This document shows positions 1 through 11,444 of a stretch of DNA of 64,000 bases, in pieces. Every line of letters starts with the position of its first letter. Position 1 is the first letter of the stretch. Source of the stretch: Lasiosphaeria ovina (Eukaryota; Ascomycota; Sordariomycetes; Sordariales; Lasiosphaeriaceae). A model generated the notes under the pieces. It did not search any database, was not told the DNA's origin, and worked only from the letters and a program-made list of their open reading frames with translations. The position numbers were made by a program, and so were the translations under genes. Location of the stretch: the NCBI GenBank assembly GCA_033439765.1, contig JAULSN010000002.1, positions 6,200,001 through 6,264,000 of the forward strand, given 5' to 3'.

Positions 1-347
1 GAGAAGAACGTCGACATCCAGGTCCGCTTCAAGTGGACCCCCAACACCAGCGCGCTCTGGGATAACAGGTGAGTCTCTTCGCGGCCTGACTCCTGGGATA
101 TGCAGGCCAATGATGGGACGGAATAGCCGTGGCTGACACCAGGCACCTCAGGGTCACCATACACAATGCCAGCTGGGACTACGGCGGCCGTTACCCGCGC
201 CACGGCACACGCGTCACGTCGCTTGCCGAGGTTCCCTACTTTGACCCCAAGGCACCCACCCGTCGCCAGGCTCTTGGGATTCTCGACAAAGGTGAGCAGG
301 AAGCCTTGGACCTCGTCACTGCTAAGCTCAGGGAGACTTTGCTGTGA
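1..347 (+). CDS. TauD/TfdA-family 2-oxoglutarate dioxygenase, 3' end only
   Basis: The gene enters from the left edge in frame 1. Exons are 1-68 and 152-347; the intron 69-151 starts GTGAGT and ends CTCAG, and an AGG arginine codon is split across it. The visible part is the C-terminal third of an Fe(II)/2-oxoglutarate dioxygenase of the alkylsulfonate/taurine type. The segment ALWDNR-VTIHNASWDY contains the second iron-binding histidine (in TIHN). The arginine of HGTRV sits where the family binds the 2-oxoglutarate carboxylate. The ending EVPYFDPKAPTRRQAL is typical of fungal members. Such enzymes release sulfite from organosulfonates or oxidise related small molecules. The substrate cannot be told from this fragment. 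The stop is TGA at 345-347. Confidence 0.8.
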
Positions 348-1105
348 GCTTGGAATTATCCATGGCATTGATTCTCTATATTGCTGAGCGCTCCCTTTTG
401 TTGGTGGTTGCTTGCGTTGAGGGTGTGCAGTATCAGTTCGGACCTCGCCACGTTTATCGACTCTCACTTCGCTAGAACTCTTTTTTCGCCGTAGTTTAGT
501 CTTAGTTGCATCGAAGCCAGACTCGAAACTGGGATGGGCTGTTGGACGACCTCATGCGACTGACCAGCTAGTTACCTGCATTAATACATATCATGAGTTG
601 TATGCATAGACGTATGAAATCGTAAAAGGACTTTGAAAAGGGCCGTTGACACGAGTTGGGATTATTGCCTCTCCTGGTAATTAAGCTGCAAAGTCAAAGA
701 AACTCGTGGTGGCAGCGAGTCGGCAGAGAAGTTAAAGAATTGCATGCCAAGTCCCGTGTTTTCACGATGTACCTGAAAATGAACCAATCTTCTTTCACCG
801 CTCATGCACAAGTGAGCTGATGCGGCTAAAGAGATTGGAGCCTGGAACCCGAAGTCGGAAGGAACAGCTGGGCGTGGGCTGTCTGCGAAAAATTGTCACA
901 TCACATCACACCACCAGCACTGAAAGGGAGTCATTGCCCATTTGCACCTTCCCAAAGGTTCGGGACCATTCTGTTCCTGGTGTTTCCGACCAAGCGGAGC
1001 CTGCCTATTTATTCGTTTGCTGCGTACTTTGCAAAATTCGATCTTGCACAAACGAAGAAAACAGACCCACACTTGGTACGACCAGAACCATTATCCAAAA
1101 ACACA
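348..1105. other. Intergenic region
   Basis: No convincing coding sequence is present. The last 120 bases before the next start include a TATTTAT box-like stretch at about 1004-1010, a plausible promoter element for the gene starting at 1106. Open frames that cross 820-1105 are extensions or shadows of that gene. Confidence 0.5.
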
Positions 1106-1927
1106 ATGACAGGAAGCCCAAAAACAGTCTTCTTAGCCCCGGGCTGGGAGTGCCAGGCAGGCTCCGTTCTTCTGGGCAGCGTCTTCACCAACCCGTCACA
1201 GCCGCAGCTTGCTCTCTTCAAGCCCTCTCCCGGCGACATCGACACCACAGTGAAAACATCAGAAAAGGCGACTTTCGCCGCATCTATCGACCCTGCGGGG
1301 GACAGCCGCCCCGGTCTGTTCCGCACATTTCTTCGCTTATTCGGCGTGGGCGACGAGGAGGAAGTACACTACGACCGCAAGACGGTGGAGTGGTACTCGT
1401 TTCGCGGCCTACGTACCGAGTCGTTTGTGCCCAGCGAAGCGCTGAAGCACAAGGCCTTGGCGCAGACGGACCGCGTCGCCCAGTTCTGCCGCGCGAGCGA
1501 CTACAAGGCGTCGGTATACATGGTGACAGGGATCAAGACGATCGAGGGCGCTGGCGTGAAAGCGCCGTCCCGCAAGCGGACGGGATGGCACCTCTCCATC
1601 AACGTCGACGCCCCATCGTGGAATGAACCCAGTGAGCAGGAAGCACCCGGGGAGTCGCCGTCTGTCGTATTTGCTTTTGAATTGTTGGAGCTCAAGCTTT
1701 CGGCGGCGGGCGAGACGATCGATGTGGGAGACGGCTCCGGCTCAGCTACTGGCAGCACTGCCGATGCGCAGAAGACACTGGAACTGGAGTTTGGAGAGGC
1801 CGCGCTTACAGTCGTGGAGGGGTTTGACGAAGAAGATGATGTGCATGTCAGAATTGTTGCCTCGAGCCCGGCAGGCGTTGACCTACTTACGGCAGGGTCG
1901 GCGAGAATAGGCAGTCGACATTATTAA
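1106..1927 (+). CDS. Unassigned protein, candidate fungal gasdermin-like fold
   Basis: A single-exon frame of 273 residues. I chose the ATG at 1106 (context ACACAATGA) over an upstream in-frame ATG at 893, because the segment between them is low-quality sequence holding a TATA-like stretch. There is no signal peptide or membrane segment. The N-terminal half has short beta-like stretches, then a charged segment and the motif VYMVTGIKTIEGAGV (about residues 135-149), a basic segment, and a second hydrophobic strand SVVFAFELLEL near 185. That spacing of two amphipathic strand pairs recalls the pore-forming N-domain of gasdermins, including fungal incompatibility proteins, but it is pattern memory and not a proven match. 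The C-terminal third is acidic and could be an inhibitory tail. Otherwise it is a hypothetical cytosolic protein. Confidence 0.75.
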   Translation: MTGSPKTVFLAPGWECQAGSVLLGSVFTNPSQPQLALFKPSPGDIDTTVKTSEKATFAASIDPAGDSRPGLFRTFLRLFGVGDEEEVHYDRKTVEWYSFRGLRTESFVPSEALKHKALAQTDRVAQFCRASDYKASVYMVTGIKTIEGAGVKAPSRKRTGWHLSINVDAPSWNEPSEQEAPGESPSVVFAFELLELKLSAAGETIDVGDGSGSATGSTADAQKTLELEFGEAALTVVEGFDEEDDVHVRIVASSPAGVDLLTAGSARIGSRHY

Positions 1928-3709
1928 GTTAAAATCTAACCATGTCCATTTCGAATCTCCGATGAATCATTGGGGGGAAATGAATTAAGTTTCTTATGAT
2001 TGATTTGGCCGCGGAATACTTCATTTCACCTTTTTGTTTACTGGATTTCGTTATACAAAACGAATGATTGGCTTGAGTGAGTAAATTCATGGCACGTCTT
2101 TCCGGAACTCGAGAATAATTTACTTATCGTATCTAATCATACAAGACCATATTCTTCAACTAAGGGCCCAAAATTTCAAACAAGGCATTAAACACAATGC
2201 ATGTTAAGGGGAGGCTCGAGCCGGCATGGAAACGCCGTTCTGGTGGCCGCACCTCGTCTGAGTCCCCTCGTTCGCTGGTGGTGAGTTAAGCTGTCCATGG
2301 GCTGGGTCATCAAAACCGGGCTCAGTCCCAGTCATGTGGCCAAATTGATCTACCAGCAAACAGTGGAGCATCCCGGTTGTACCAGGAGAGACTCACGCCC
2401 TCGAGGGAAAGTCGTCTATGACTACAGTCTCTGTTCCCAAGCTGATGTGTCCAATTTTGTACCGCGGAAGCGCGCAACCGTTGAGCCCTTTCCCTTTTTC
2501 CCTCACTGGTCCGGGGCCGGCTTGGTACATAACTACGCCTGGCTGGGACCAGAACCATCAATTAGGTGCGCACTGTACAGCGCGGACCCGCTCCCTGGTC
2601 TTCACTCATCTATACTCTGCGAGCTAAGCAGTTAACTAGCACGCATGTAGCACTCTAAAGCGCTACGCGGCGTGGAAATCAACACGATATTGGGCGCAAT
2701 ATGGCTTTGCAAAAACGTCCTCCAAAAACGGCTCCGTTAGGACTAGCCGCGAGCCACAACGCAATCGATGTGTTTCAGCCGGCGTCGATGTCGAGGGCGG
2801 GATCACTTTAGCCTATATTCAACCACTCTGGGCAAATCTCTGCCGAAGCATGTCATCGTGGTCCCAAGCCAGGCATAGACAGTGGTCTCTGCAGAGGAAC
2901 CTGTCGTCCGGTGGTGAAAATCGGGGTATATTGGGTGGGTGTTCGTCGGCCGAATTTATGAGATCAACAACGCTCCGGGACTGCCCCCCGCCCAAAGTTC
3001 AGAAAAGCAGCTCGGCGACCGGGAGGCACCTAAAACTCATCGACTATCCTTATCTTGAAGGATTCCATGTTGCGTCAGATCGGTTCAGCAACCACTGCTC
3101 ATATCGGTTGGGCTTGCTTGACGTTGGGATAATGCCGGGTTACCCGTCGCCTATTACCCCTGGACGCCTCACCCACACAGTAAACAAGATCACTGCTCTT
3201 GGCAGCGAAGCTGCCCCTGCCACGGAGCGAGGGCGAACGGTTGGCTATCTGTTATACAAGTCTTCTATAGGCCGGCCAGCCGCAACCGTATCCGCGCTGC
3301 AGACCCGGGTTCTTGGCGACGCTGTACCACCCTCCATTTCTCCGCATCCCGGAGAGTTGGACACCCTTTCTGCTCTTCAGATTGCGGCTTGGGATTAAAC
3401 CCGGCCAGGCGATGCCGCGTCTCCGTGTTGGCGCCCCACAAAGCGTGGGGACTCGCAGTCGTCATGGCAGACTCCGTGAACATTTATGGCGCGTCGCTTC
3501 AGATGGCAGGGGGGTAGTCGCGGCTACGTCGGCCAGTGCTCTCGTGGCGCGAGAGCCAAGCACTGTCTGGCGTGGGCATATATCAAGTCTCCGTGCCGTC
3601 GCCGAATCCTCCTCCCCTCGCCCCTACCCGCCCCGGTTGACCCATCGTAAAGTGGAAAGCACTATCCGTAAGCACAAGGCAGCCGGCTCACTTGTTGTTC
3701 ATCGTCACC
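1928..3709. other. Long gene-free region with promoter of the AA7 gene
   Basis: About 1.8 kb without a supported gene. Open frames at 2297-2635 and 2850-3398 lack family features, introns and conserved motifs, so I treat them as chance. A CATATATC TATA-like box at about 3577-3584 lies some 130 bases before the ATG at 3710 and is a plausible core promoter. Confidence 0.5.
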
Positions 3710-5355
3710 ATGAGGTTCCAGCTTATCCTGTCGGCCACATTGGCCGCCTCGGTCAGCGCAAATCCCCTCAGCAAGAGAGCTGCCATCGACGACTGCCTCA
3801 AGTCGGCTGGGGTCCCTGTTGATACCCGCGGCTCCAACGACTGGACCTCGGATGTTCGACCCTTTAACCAGAGGTTGCCTTACACGCCGGTTGCCATCGC
3901 GGTGCCGACGTCGATCGAGCACGTGCAGGGCGCCGTGTCCTGCGCGGCAAAGGTCGGCCTCAAGGTGAACCCCAAGTCGGGCGGACATAGTTACGCATCC
4001 TTCGGCCTCGGCGGAGAAAACGGCCATCTCATCGTCGAGCTCGACCGCATGAGCAAGGTCACCCTCGACTCGTCAACAAATATTGCAACCGTCCAGGCCG
4101 GTGCTCGGCTCGGCCATGTTGCAACTGCCTTGTATAATCAGGGCAAGAGGGCTTTCAGCCACGGCACATGTCCAGGGTGCGTATCATGAATGAATACCTA
4201 TCACTCAACATCTTCTTCCCACGAGTTCCCACTGCTCACAGGCCCACTTGTGCCCCTTTTCTAGTGTTGGCGTAGGCGGGCATTCTCTGCACGGTGGCTT
4301 TGGCTTCAGCTCGCACACGTACGGCCTTGCGGTGGACTGGATTGTCGGTGCCACCGTCGTTCTCGCCAACGGAACCGTCGTTGAGACCTCGGAGACAGTC
4401 AACCCTCAGCTCTTCTGGGCCATGCGCGGCGCCGGATCCAGCTTCGGAATCGTGGTTGTCTTCAAGTTCAACACGTTCGCCGCCCCGTCCCAGGTCACAG
4501 CCTTCCAGGTGAATCTGCCATGGAACAGCGCGTCGTCAATTGCCTCGGGGTGGACGATAATCCAGGACTGGGTGCAGAACACCATGCCCAAGGAGATGAA
4601 CGCGCGCGTCTTTGGCAGTCCCTCCCAGACGCAGATTCAGGGCCTCTACCACGGCAACTCGAACAACATGCGAACTGCCATCCAGCCGCTTCTCAGCAAG
4701 CTCGGTGCTTCGCTTTCCAACTCCCAACAGTACGACTGGATGGGTGCCTTTTCGTATTACACATACGGGGGCACCGTCGATGTTACCCACCCGTACAACT
4801 CGGTACGTGTACTCCTAGCATTGGGCTAATTAGATTCGTCAATTAGAACCGAACTAACATCGCCGGTTGGCCTAGGTCGAGACATTTTACTCCAAGAGCT
4901 TGGTGACGACGGCCCTCCCCAGCAACGTTATGCAAAACGTCGGACAATACTGGATGTCGAGGGCCAAGAGCACCAACCGCGACTGGTACATCATCATCGA
5001 CTTTTACGGCGGCGTGAACTCGGCAACCACCAAGGTGCCGGCCAACGCGACGTCGTACGCCTACCGGGGCGACAAGCTCTGGCTTTACGAGTTCTACGAC
5101 CGCGTCAACTCAGGGTCGTACCCCTCCAACGGCTTTAGCTTCCTCGACGGCTGGGTGAAGACGTTCACCGACGGACTCACTACGTCCCAGTGGGGCATGT
5201 ATATCAACTATGCGGATCCGACCATGTCTCGGGCCGATGCGCAAAACGTCTACTATCGCCAGAGCCTGAACAAGCTGAAGGTGCTCAAGGCGCAGTATGA
5301 CCCGACCGAGGTTTTCTATTACCCGCAGTCCATCGAGCCGGCCACCTTGACTTAA
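3710..5355 (+). CDS. Secreted FAD-linked oligosaccharide oxidase (AA7/BBE type)
   Basis: Three exons: 3710-4176, 4265-4802 and 4876-5355, giving 494 residues. The product starts with a signal peptide (MRFQLILSATLAASVSANPL) ending in a dibasic LSKR, so it should be exported. An FAD_binding_4 (PCMH) domain follows. It shows both residues of bicovalent flavin attachment: His93 in KSGGHSYASFG and Cys154 in GTCPGVGVGGH, with intron 1 falling just after that cysteine. The C-terminus is a berberine-bridge-like BBE domain with NVYYRQSLNKLK and YDPTEVFYYPQS. The family includes gluco- and chito-oligosaccharide oxidases that turn reducing ends into lactones and make H2O2. Substrate cannot be fixed from sequence alone. 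All key residues are present and the gene looks functional. Confidence 0.92.
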
Positions 5356-5705
5356 TTGTCTGGCCCCGTTGGCCGGTCTGACGTGAATTGGTGTCTAATG
5401 CTGAAGCGTCGAGAAAGGGCATGCAAGGCAGACATCCGAATCAAGACAGAGACGCGTTAATTAGATACAGACCCGATAAAATGTACATAACAAGATCCTG
5501 CCAGAATAATTAGTTACAAAAAACACCAAATTTCACGCGCGAAGGAAGGTCGTGGCCAATGTCACACCTTGTATAATGTATTGCAAAACGTCAATGCCAT
5601 GGTACATCGCTGGTGTTTAATTGACAGTGGGAGAAGAGGGCAACATGACCCCAAATCCTCTAAAGTTGCTTAATACTAGGTTAATTCGCGAGACGATTTC
5701 TATGT
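5356..5705. other. Convergent intergenic spacer
   Basis: Between the convergent oxidase and nucleoside hydrolase genes. AT-richer 3' UTR-like sequence. I see no coding frame or structured RNA. Confidence 0.5.
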
Positions 5706-7130
5706 TCACGTCGCCGCCAATCGGTCTCGAGGTAGACTCGCAAAGTGCTGGTCGAAGTGGCCAGACTCCATAGATGCAACTTGATCCGGTTCGGACCACG
5801 CCCCCTTCAGAAAGAGACGGTCCAGTTCTGCGGCGGCAGTCTCTTCTGCAACCCTTAGTCTGAGCCAATGCTGGTTCCTGATAGCGTCGTCGAACACCCA
5901 CGAATTCGAGCCGTTTGCGGCTACATGGTTGTACCCGTTGGCATTTCCGTATTCGAAGAGCTCCCCCAGGCCGCCCATGGCATACAAGACAGTCAGGGGA
6001 TCCCAAGAGGCACGAGAGGTGTTGTAGGTGTAGTAGATATAAGCGGCCCGGACCGGGTCGTTTTCCGGGCCCTCAGCCATAAGAGGTCCTCCCGACTTGA
6101 CATTAGCGCCGAGTTCGAAGCCGGAGAAAACAATGGGGCCTTTCCATTCGTTCACAACGTGGGCTGCAAGGGAGGAATTGTCGCCCCAGAAATTGAACTC
6201 ATATCCAGATGGATATTCCCCGCCCATTACAACCAGCTCTGAAACTTTGGCGGCAATCAGTTCGGGGCCCGAGAGGGCGGAATAGATGTCTGCCGAGGAA
6301 TTCAATAGGCCGGACAGCTGCAACCAGGATACCTCAATCAGCTCACGCAGCGGTGTGTCTCTGCTCGGCTGCGTCCAGGTAGGAGAGCGGATGAACAAAC
6401 ATTTTCAAAGAATCCAATGGACGCAATAGTGACGCTCTGGTCCGGGGCCTCAGACAAGACTTTCCGGTAGAGCGCAACGGGGTCCCAGGCGTTTTCAGCG
6501 TGGCCCCAGGGCAAGGTGCCTCCCGACCAGCGATAGGCGACCTTGCTGGCGTACTCGCCCAGCTCGAAGAACCACGAATCGAAGAAGGCGGAAGCCGTGA
6601 GCGGGCGCCTAGCTCCTACGGGAGTCTGGGGGTGGCCGTAGTGAGCCAAGAGGGCCGATGCGGCCAGAACGGAGTACGAGGAAGGGTGGTTGACGTTGAC
6701 CGCCAGCAGGCGCACCGACGGTGAGGTCGCCGCAAGCATTATGGCGCCTGCATCACTTCAGTTGTGGTCAATCTCATGTCAGCTAGAGTGACTCAGCCAA
6801 AGAGTTCCGTCCCTTCTAATCGACTAATCCCCAGGAGCCATCCGCCATTGGGTGACATTGAAGTTCCACTGGGTCCAAGTCTACGCCTCTCGAGCAACTT
6901 GGGTAAGGTAGGTGACCTTGGTCACACACACAGTGAGGTGGACATGCTTTGGCGTTGCATTCACAGGGTGCGACTTACTCCACATCGCTAAAAAGATCGG
7001 TGTCAATGATGAGATTCCTGCGGGGCGGGATCGCGCCGTTCCCAGCGGCGCTGAGGAAAGCCGAAGCTAGCAGCGAGACCAACAACACAAGCTTTGTTGT
7101 GCCGGAATTTTGCATCGCAATTGCTGTCAT
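5706..7130 (-). CDS. Secreted nucleoside hydrolase-like protein
   Basis: Three exons on the minus strand: 7130-6979, 6755-6401 and 6317-5706, 372 residues. Both introns have clear signals (GTAAGT and GTTTGT donors) and restore the frame exactly. The first exon carries a hydrophobic signal sequence (KLVLLVSLLASAFLSAAG). It is followed by the nucleoside hydrolase N-terminal signature NLIIDTDLFSDVDDAGA, whose aspartates bind the catalytic calcium in this family. Further family features are ELVVMGGEYPSG, the EWKGPIVFSGFELG strand, and SWDPLTVLYAM in place of the usual HDP-type active-site segment. Inosine-uridine nucleoside hydrolases cleave the N-glycosidic bond of nucleosides. A secreted version suggests scavenging of external nucleosides. 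The usual histidine before DPL is replaced by tryptophan, so substrate or activity may differ. Confidence 0.85.
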
Positions 7131-8127
7131 GCAGACACTGGCGCCGATATTGTTCGTGCGGAGTCATGTCAATTGGGCCCTAGCATGTCCTACTTTCTCC
7201 GTAGACCCTCGTGTTTGCTATTGCGGCAGCCGCACAAAAGGGGTGCTGATGGGGTGTTTACTTATGGTTCCATCTTCCACTTCAGACGGATGGATTGGTG
7301 GTGATGGATGGGGATTTCAGCGACTGCCTGCCGGGTGGCGCCATTCTGAAACGAAGAGTAGACGCAGACAGAACAGCCAACACATCCCGTCTATGGTGCT
7401 GCAAGAACAGGGGTCACAGACCCTACAGGGGTTACAGACACAACAGTTCACAAGGCCCAAAAGCTTATTCCCGCAGATTCGGGATGCGGTTTATTGATTG
7501 AGAGGCCTATGATCTACGGAACCTTCCTTACTTCCATTGCTTAGGTGGGCGACGCGGACATGTGAATGGTGCCTACTTGGGGTAATAAACATGACCTCCA
7601 AGTTGGGGCTTTGAAACGCTGCACCCATCCTCGGCGTAATTTCGAGGCGTTTGGCTTCCGAGCGACAGCCATTCATGATCCAGATCTCACGAACGTCGAA
7701 AAGTAAATGTCCCGGGCTACGTCAGATGCGCAGGGGCATTTGGGCCGGCCAAAGTGCCACCTCCTCGCAGGATGCTACTATGGCGCAGTGCAGTACCTTG
7801 TCAGTCAGGGCTTGGCTCCAACGGCAAGGGTAGGAATTTCAGATTGTGTGACGTTGTGGGATCCTCCCGCGACCAGGTCAGTGCGCGCTTGCTTGGGCAA
7901 TCGCAATCGTGACCCTGGGACGAAAAATATTGATGGCGGACATGCACGCAGTCAAATTCCTCCCCGTGCCTCCTTCTACTTACTATGCTGCCTTAGGTTT
8001 CTTAGATCGAGGAAGCTACAATTGCAGACGCATCACCCCAGGCGTACGGACTCCCGTCCGTATCCCCTGGCCCTCCTAGGTCTCCTTTGTCCATCACGGC
8101 TCGCGTCCGGCTAGCCCCTTGTCCGCG
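7131..8127. other. Divergent promoter region
   Basis: Roughly 1 kb between divergently transcribed genes (nucleoside hydrolase, minus; CorA-like, plus). The right part probably holds the 5' leader of the CorA-like gene. No supported coding frame. Confidence 0.5.
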
Positions 8128-10358
8128 ATGTCGAGCGTAGACCCAACTGCGCCAGCGCAAACTGCAGGTGGAGCTAATTCGCATTCCCAGGATTTCGGCG
8201 TCGCGACAGCTCCCAACCCCTCGTCAACAGCATCTCCAGCCACGGCCCCAGCACCTCAGCATGTCAGCTATCCGCCCAACATCAACATACACACAAATGC
8301 TGGCGGTGCCACAAGTCCGGGTCCTCCAGCGACACCCGCCAGCCGCGGTTTCGCGCGCTCGGATACAATCCTTAGTCCAACCATCCGTCGCCGCACTGCT
8401 CGCGCTGGGACCTTTAAGACTGTCGAGGACTTCCAAGACTTTGAAGTCCGCCCTGGCTGGCAGCGTAAGTTACCTCCTCAAGCACGAGAGTCCTTGGAAG
8501 TTAGCAGCAGCTCGGTCCGTGAGCTCGAGGCTACTTGGTGCAGCACCATTCGCCGGTTGAGGTTACTGACGCGCCTTGAATCCCTACAGCCGGAGCCGAG
8601 CCAGGCGTTGACCCCAGCAAACCCGACGGAGGACATGCCTCCATGCCAACTCTTAACGCGCCGTGCCAGATCTCCGTCATCGACTTCTCACAGCAACGCC
8701 TCTCCCCCCCCGAGAGACTTGGCAACGAAACTCTGCAAGCCTTTCTAAACCTGCCGAAGCCAGATTGGGTCAAGTGCCGCTGGATCAACGTCAATGGACT
8801 GAGTTGGGATGTTATCAAGGAGCTGGGCCAATACAAGAACCTGCACAGGCTTGCAATTGAGGACATTATGAACACGAGGAACAGAACAAAGGCCGAGTGG
8901 TATGCCTGTCCTATAGATCCATACAGAAACGTGCGGTGATCTGCCGTCTAACACGTATGGTCTTCAAGGTTCCCAACCCACGCCTTCATCGTGCTCACCC
9001 TTCAGAAACTCGTCCACCTCTACGATTCAAATGACGACGACGACGACGGCGAAGATTCCGACAACGATTTCGTGGGCGAAGAAGGCGAGGGCGAGATCGA
9101 GGTCGAAACAAGTGATAACTCGGAGACTGGGATTGGGCGGGTCAGTGGCATCCGCAAATGCCTGAGAAGGCTGCTCCGTCGCCGCAAGCATATCTCTGCA
9201 CAAGAAAGCGTCGAGGCTGGCAAGTCCGGCTCTGGGGGCAGCTTCGGAGGCAGATTTGAAGCGCAATTCGCATCCCACCCAACTGGGTTCTCTGAAGTCG
9301 TGGATAAGAGCAGGCTCCGGACATTGCAGAGATACCAGGCGTCACCCAACGATCCTCGGACCAAGTTCATGGAAAAGCACTCGTCCCTGAGCTCCAAGGA
9401 TCTCGCAGTCGCATGTGAGCAGGTGTCAATGTTCATCACAAACGACAACACCATCATTAGCTTCTTTGAGATGTCAGCACAGGACGTTGAAGGGCCTATT
9501 GTCAAGCGTCTTCGGACAAGCGACACCATCCTTCGACAGTATGTCTTCCTTCCATCCCTTATCCTAGACCGGTAACGCTTACGGGCCATTGTTATAGATC
9601 TTGCGATGCATCCATGGTTGGCCAGGCCATTATCGACGCCATTATCGACCTGGCGATTCCGGTAACAGCCTGCTACAGCGACGTGATTGGCGACTTGGAG
9701 CTCGACGTCTTGACGCGGCCCAATGTCGGTCACACCAAGAAGCTTTACATTGTCATCACCGAGATCAACAAGATGCTGAGCTTCATCAACCCGATTGTCA
9801 CTCTGATCAACACTCTACGCGATCACAAAACAGAAATGCCGCAAGAAATAGCAGCTAGCAAACTGCAGGACCCAGCCCACGGTGTCATCCTAACCCCCAT
9901 GACGTACACGTATCTCGGGGATGTCTTGGACCACTGCGTCTTGATAACTGAATCCTTAAACCAGCTGAAGGGCTCGGCCGACGGAATGATTGGACTTATA
10001 TTCAACACCATTTCGACATCGCAAAACGAGTCCATGAAGCAGCTCACCGTGGCAACCATCATCTTCCTCCCCTTGACATTCTTGACTGGCTATTTTGGCC
10101 AGAACTTTAACGATTTTGAAGACATCAAAGGCAGCGTCAATTTTTTGTAAGTCTTGACTCTTTGGCCGCAGCATTTGTTTGCACGTACGCCGCTAATAGT
10201 GGAACAGCTGGAAAATTGCGACCCCCGTCGTCGTCGCTGTCATCGTCATCTTATTGTGGGAAGATATCTGGCATTACTTCCGCTCTCTATCCCAACGTCG
10301 ATACATCGGGTCCTTGCGAAAACGTCGCTCGCGGAGACGAGAAAGGGCACGAAAGTAG
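8128..10358 (+). CDS. CorA-like Mg2+ transporter family protein
   Basis: Five exons: 8128-8464, 8590-8899, 8969-9538, 9598-10146 and 10208-10358, 638 residues. The N-terminal ~110 residues are Ser/Thr/Pro/Ala-rich and probably disordered. A CorA cytoplasmic domain follows (WINVNGLSWDVIKELGQYKNLHRLAIEDIMN). It is interrupted by an acidic insertion with a run of five aspartates (about 235-260) and a basic patch. Two transmembrane helices lie at the C-terminus, near residues 545-570 and 592-610, as in all CorA proteins. The signature at the end of TM1 reads YFGQNF, so the usual Gly-Met-Asn has Gln in the middle. The C-terminal tail is strongly basic (RKRRSRRRERARK). Fungal members act at the plasma or vacuolar membrane; ion specificity is uncertain with the altered motif. 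The start is the ATG at 8128. Confidence 0.9.
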
Positions 10359-11444
10359 CTCCTAGTCCGGATTCCAGACACGAAACTGTATCTTGTATTG
10401 TGGTCATGTCCTTATAATCTTTTCTCGCAGGCTCTTTTCTTTTAGTTTTGGTCGATGTAACAATACCTAGTTCAGCGAGCGTCGGCATGTCTTTGTTTTG
10501 CCTATAGATGCCAGTCTTGGATATAATGAGTCTACGAAGTCAATGTTTCAACAGAAGAACATTAACGGTCCCCTTAAACCAGAACTGGAGTTGCTGATGT
10601 AGCATGGACGTGTTGACTTGCTCAAAGCTCACCGGATGCCACCTGCACATGCTCCGCTCTCTGGCTGGTGATGGGACACGTTTGAACTTATCCGGGGAGG
10701 ACTAGCGATCCCGGTGACATGGGCTGACTTGAATACGAGGTTGTAGCTTGCGGTCGGCTCGAGGTGATCACTCTCGGCCGGCTGACCTGTATGGCAATAA
10801 GGTCTCTCAAGACCTGCTCGTATTCTCGTCCGATGGTGCAGACCTCTTGACCAGCTGGCCAATTATCTGCCAGAGCCCGGTCCAGGTCATGCGCCATCAC
10901 GTAAGGACAGACCACAGAGACGGCTTGTGTGACGAAATTCCGACTTCTCCAATGCTCCCCCGCATCGGACGCCCTCGGTATGCCGGCTTCTGACGGTCCA
11001 ATCACGATTATGATGCTTGTCGCGGAGGCATAAGCGGCCTGAAGAAGCGCCGAATATACATGCTCACTGCTTTGGACTCGATGATCAAAGTCGCCCGAAC
11101 ACGAACTGGGCGCGACGGGTGCCCTCCTTGGCCGAATCATACATGCAGCCGTTTGAATATTATGGAGTTTTCCGACCTAACTCCCCGGCATCCGAAGAGC
11201 CGGTTGCTGTACGAGTGTGCCTGGTTACAATGCGGACATTGCCCGGCACCAAAGACAATCGAGTGAGCTGGGTATAAATTCGACTGCTATCCCCATGGCT
11301 TCAGAGCTGTGCTGCGTCAAGGTCATGCCCACAAACTGGCCCGTTTATCTTTCTTGTTGCCCTTACCTCAGTCATCCGGCCGGCAAGCCTTCATTGCGGT
11401 AATCAACTACAAGCAAACAAAGGGAGGTCCCGACACAGCCCGCC
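10359..11444. other. Intergenic region
   Basis: About 1.1 kb. A minus-strand frame at 10688-11140 (150 codons) shows no family motif, and no splice partners were found. The final bases carry the promoter and leader of the gene at 11445. Confidence 0.45.

Noticed and set aside
820..1626. 268-codon frame overlapping the gene at 1106
   Set aside because: Arg/Pro-rich shadow in another frame of the real gene.
2850..3398. 182-codon open frame upstream of the AA7 gene
   Set aside because: No domain, signal peptide, intron or conserved motif. Composition looks like random sequence, and part of it overlaps the promoter.
10688..11140. Minus-strand 150-codon frame
   Set aside because: Ends in unrelated sequence with no start context or splice partners. 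The only structured-looking bit is a short hydrophobic strand; not enough for a gene.
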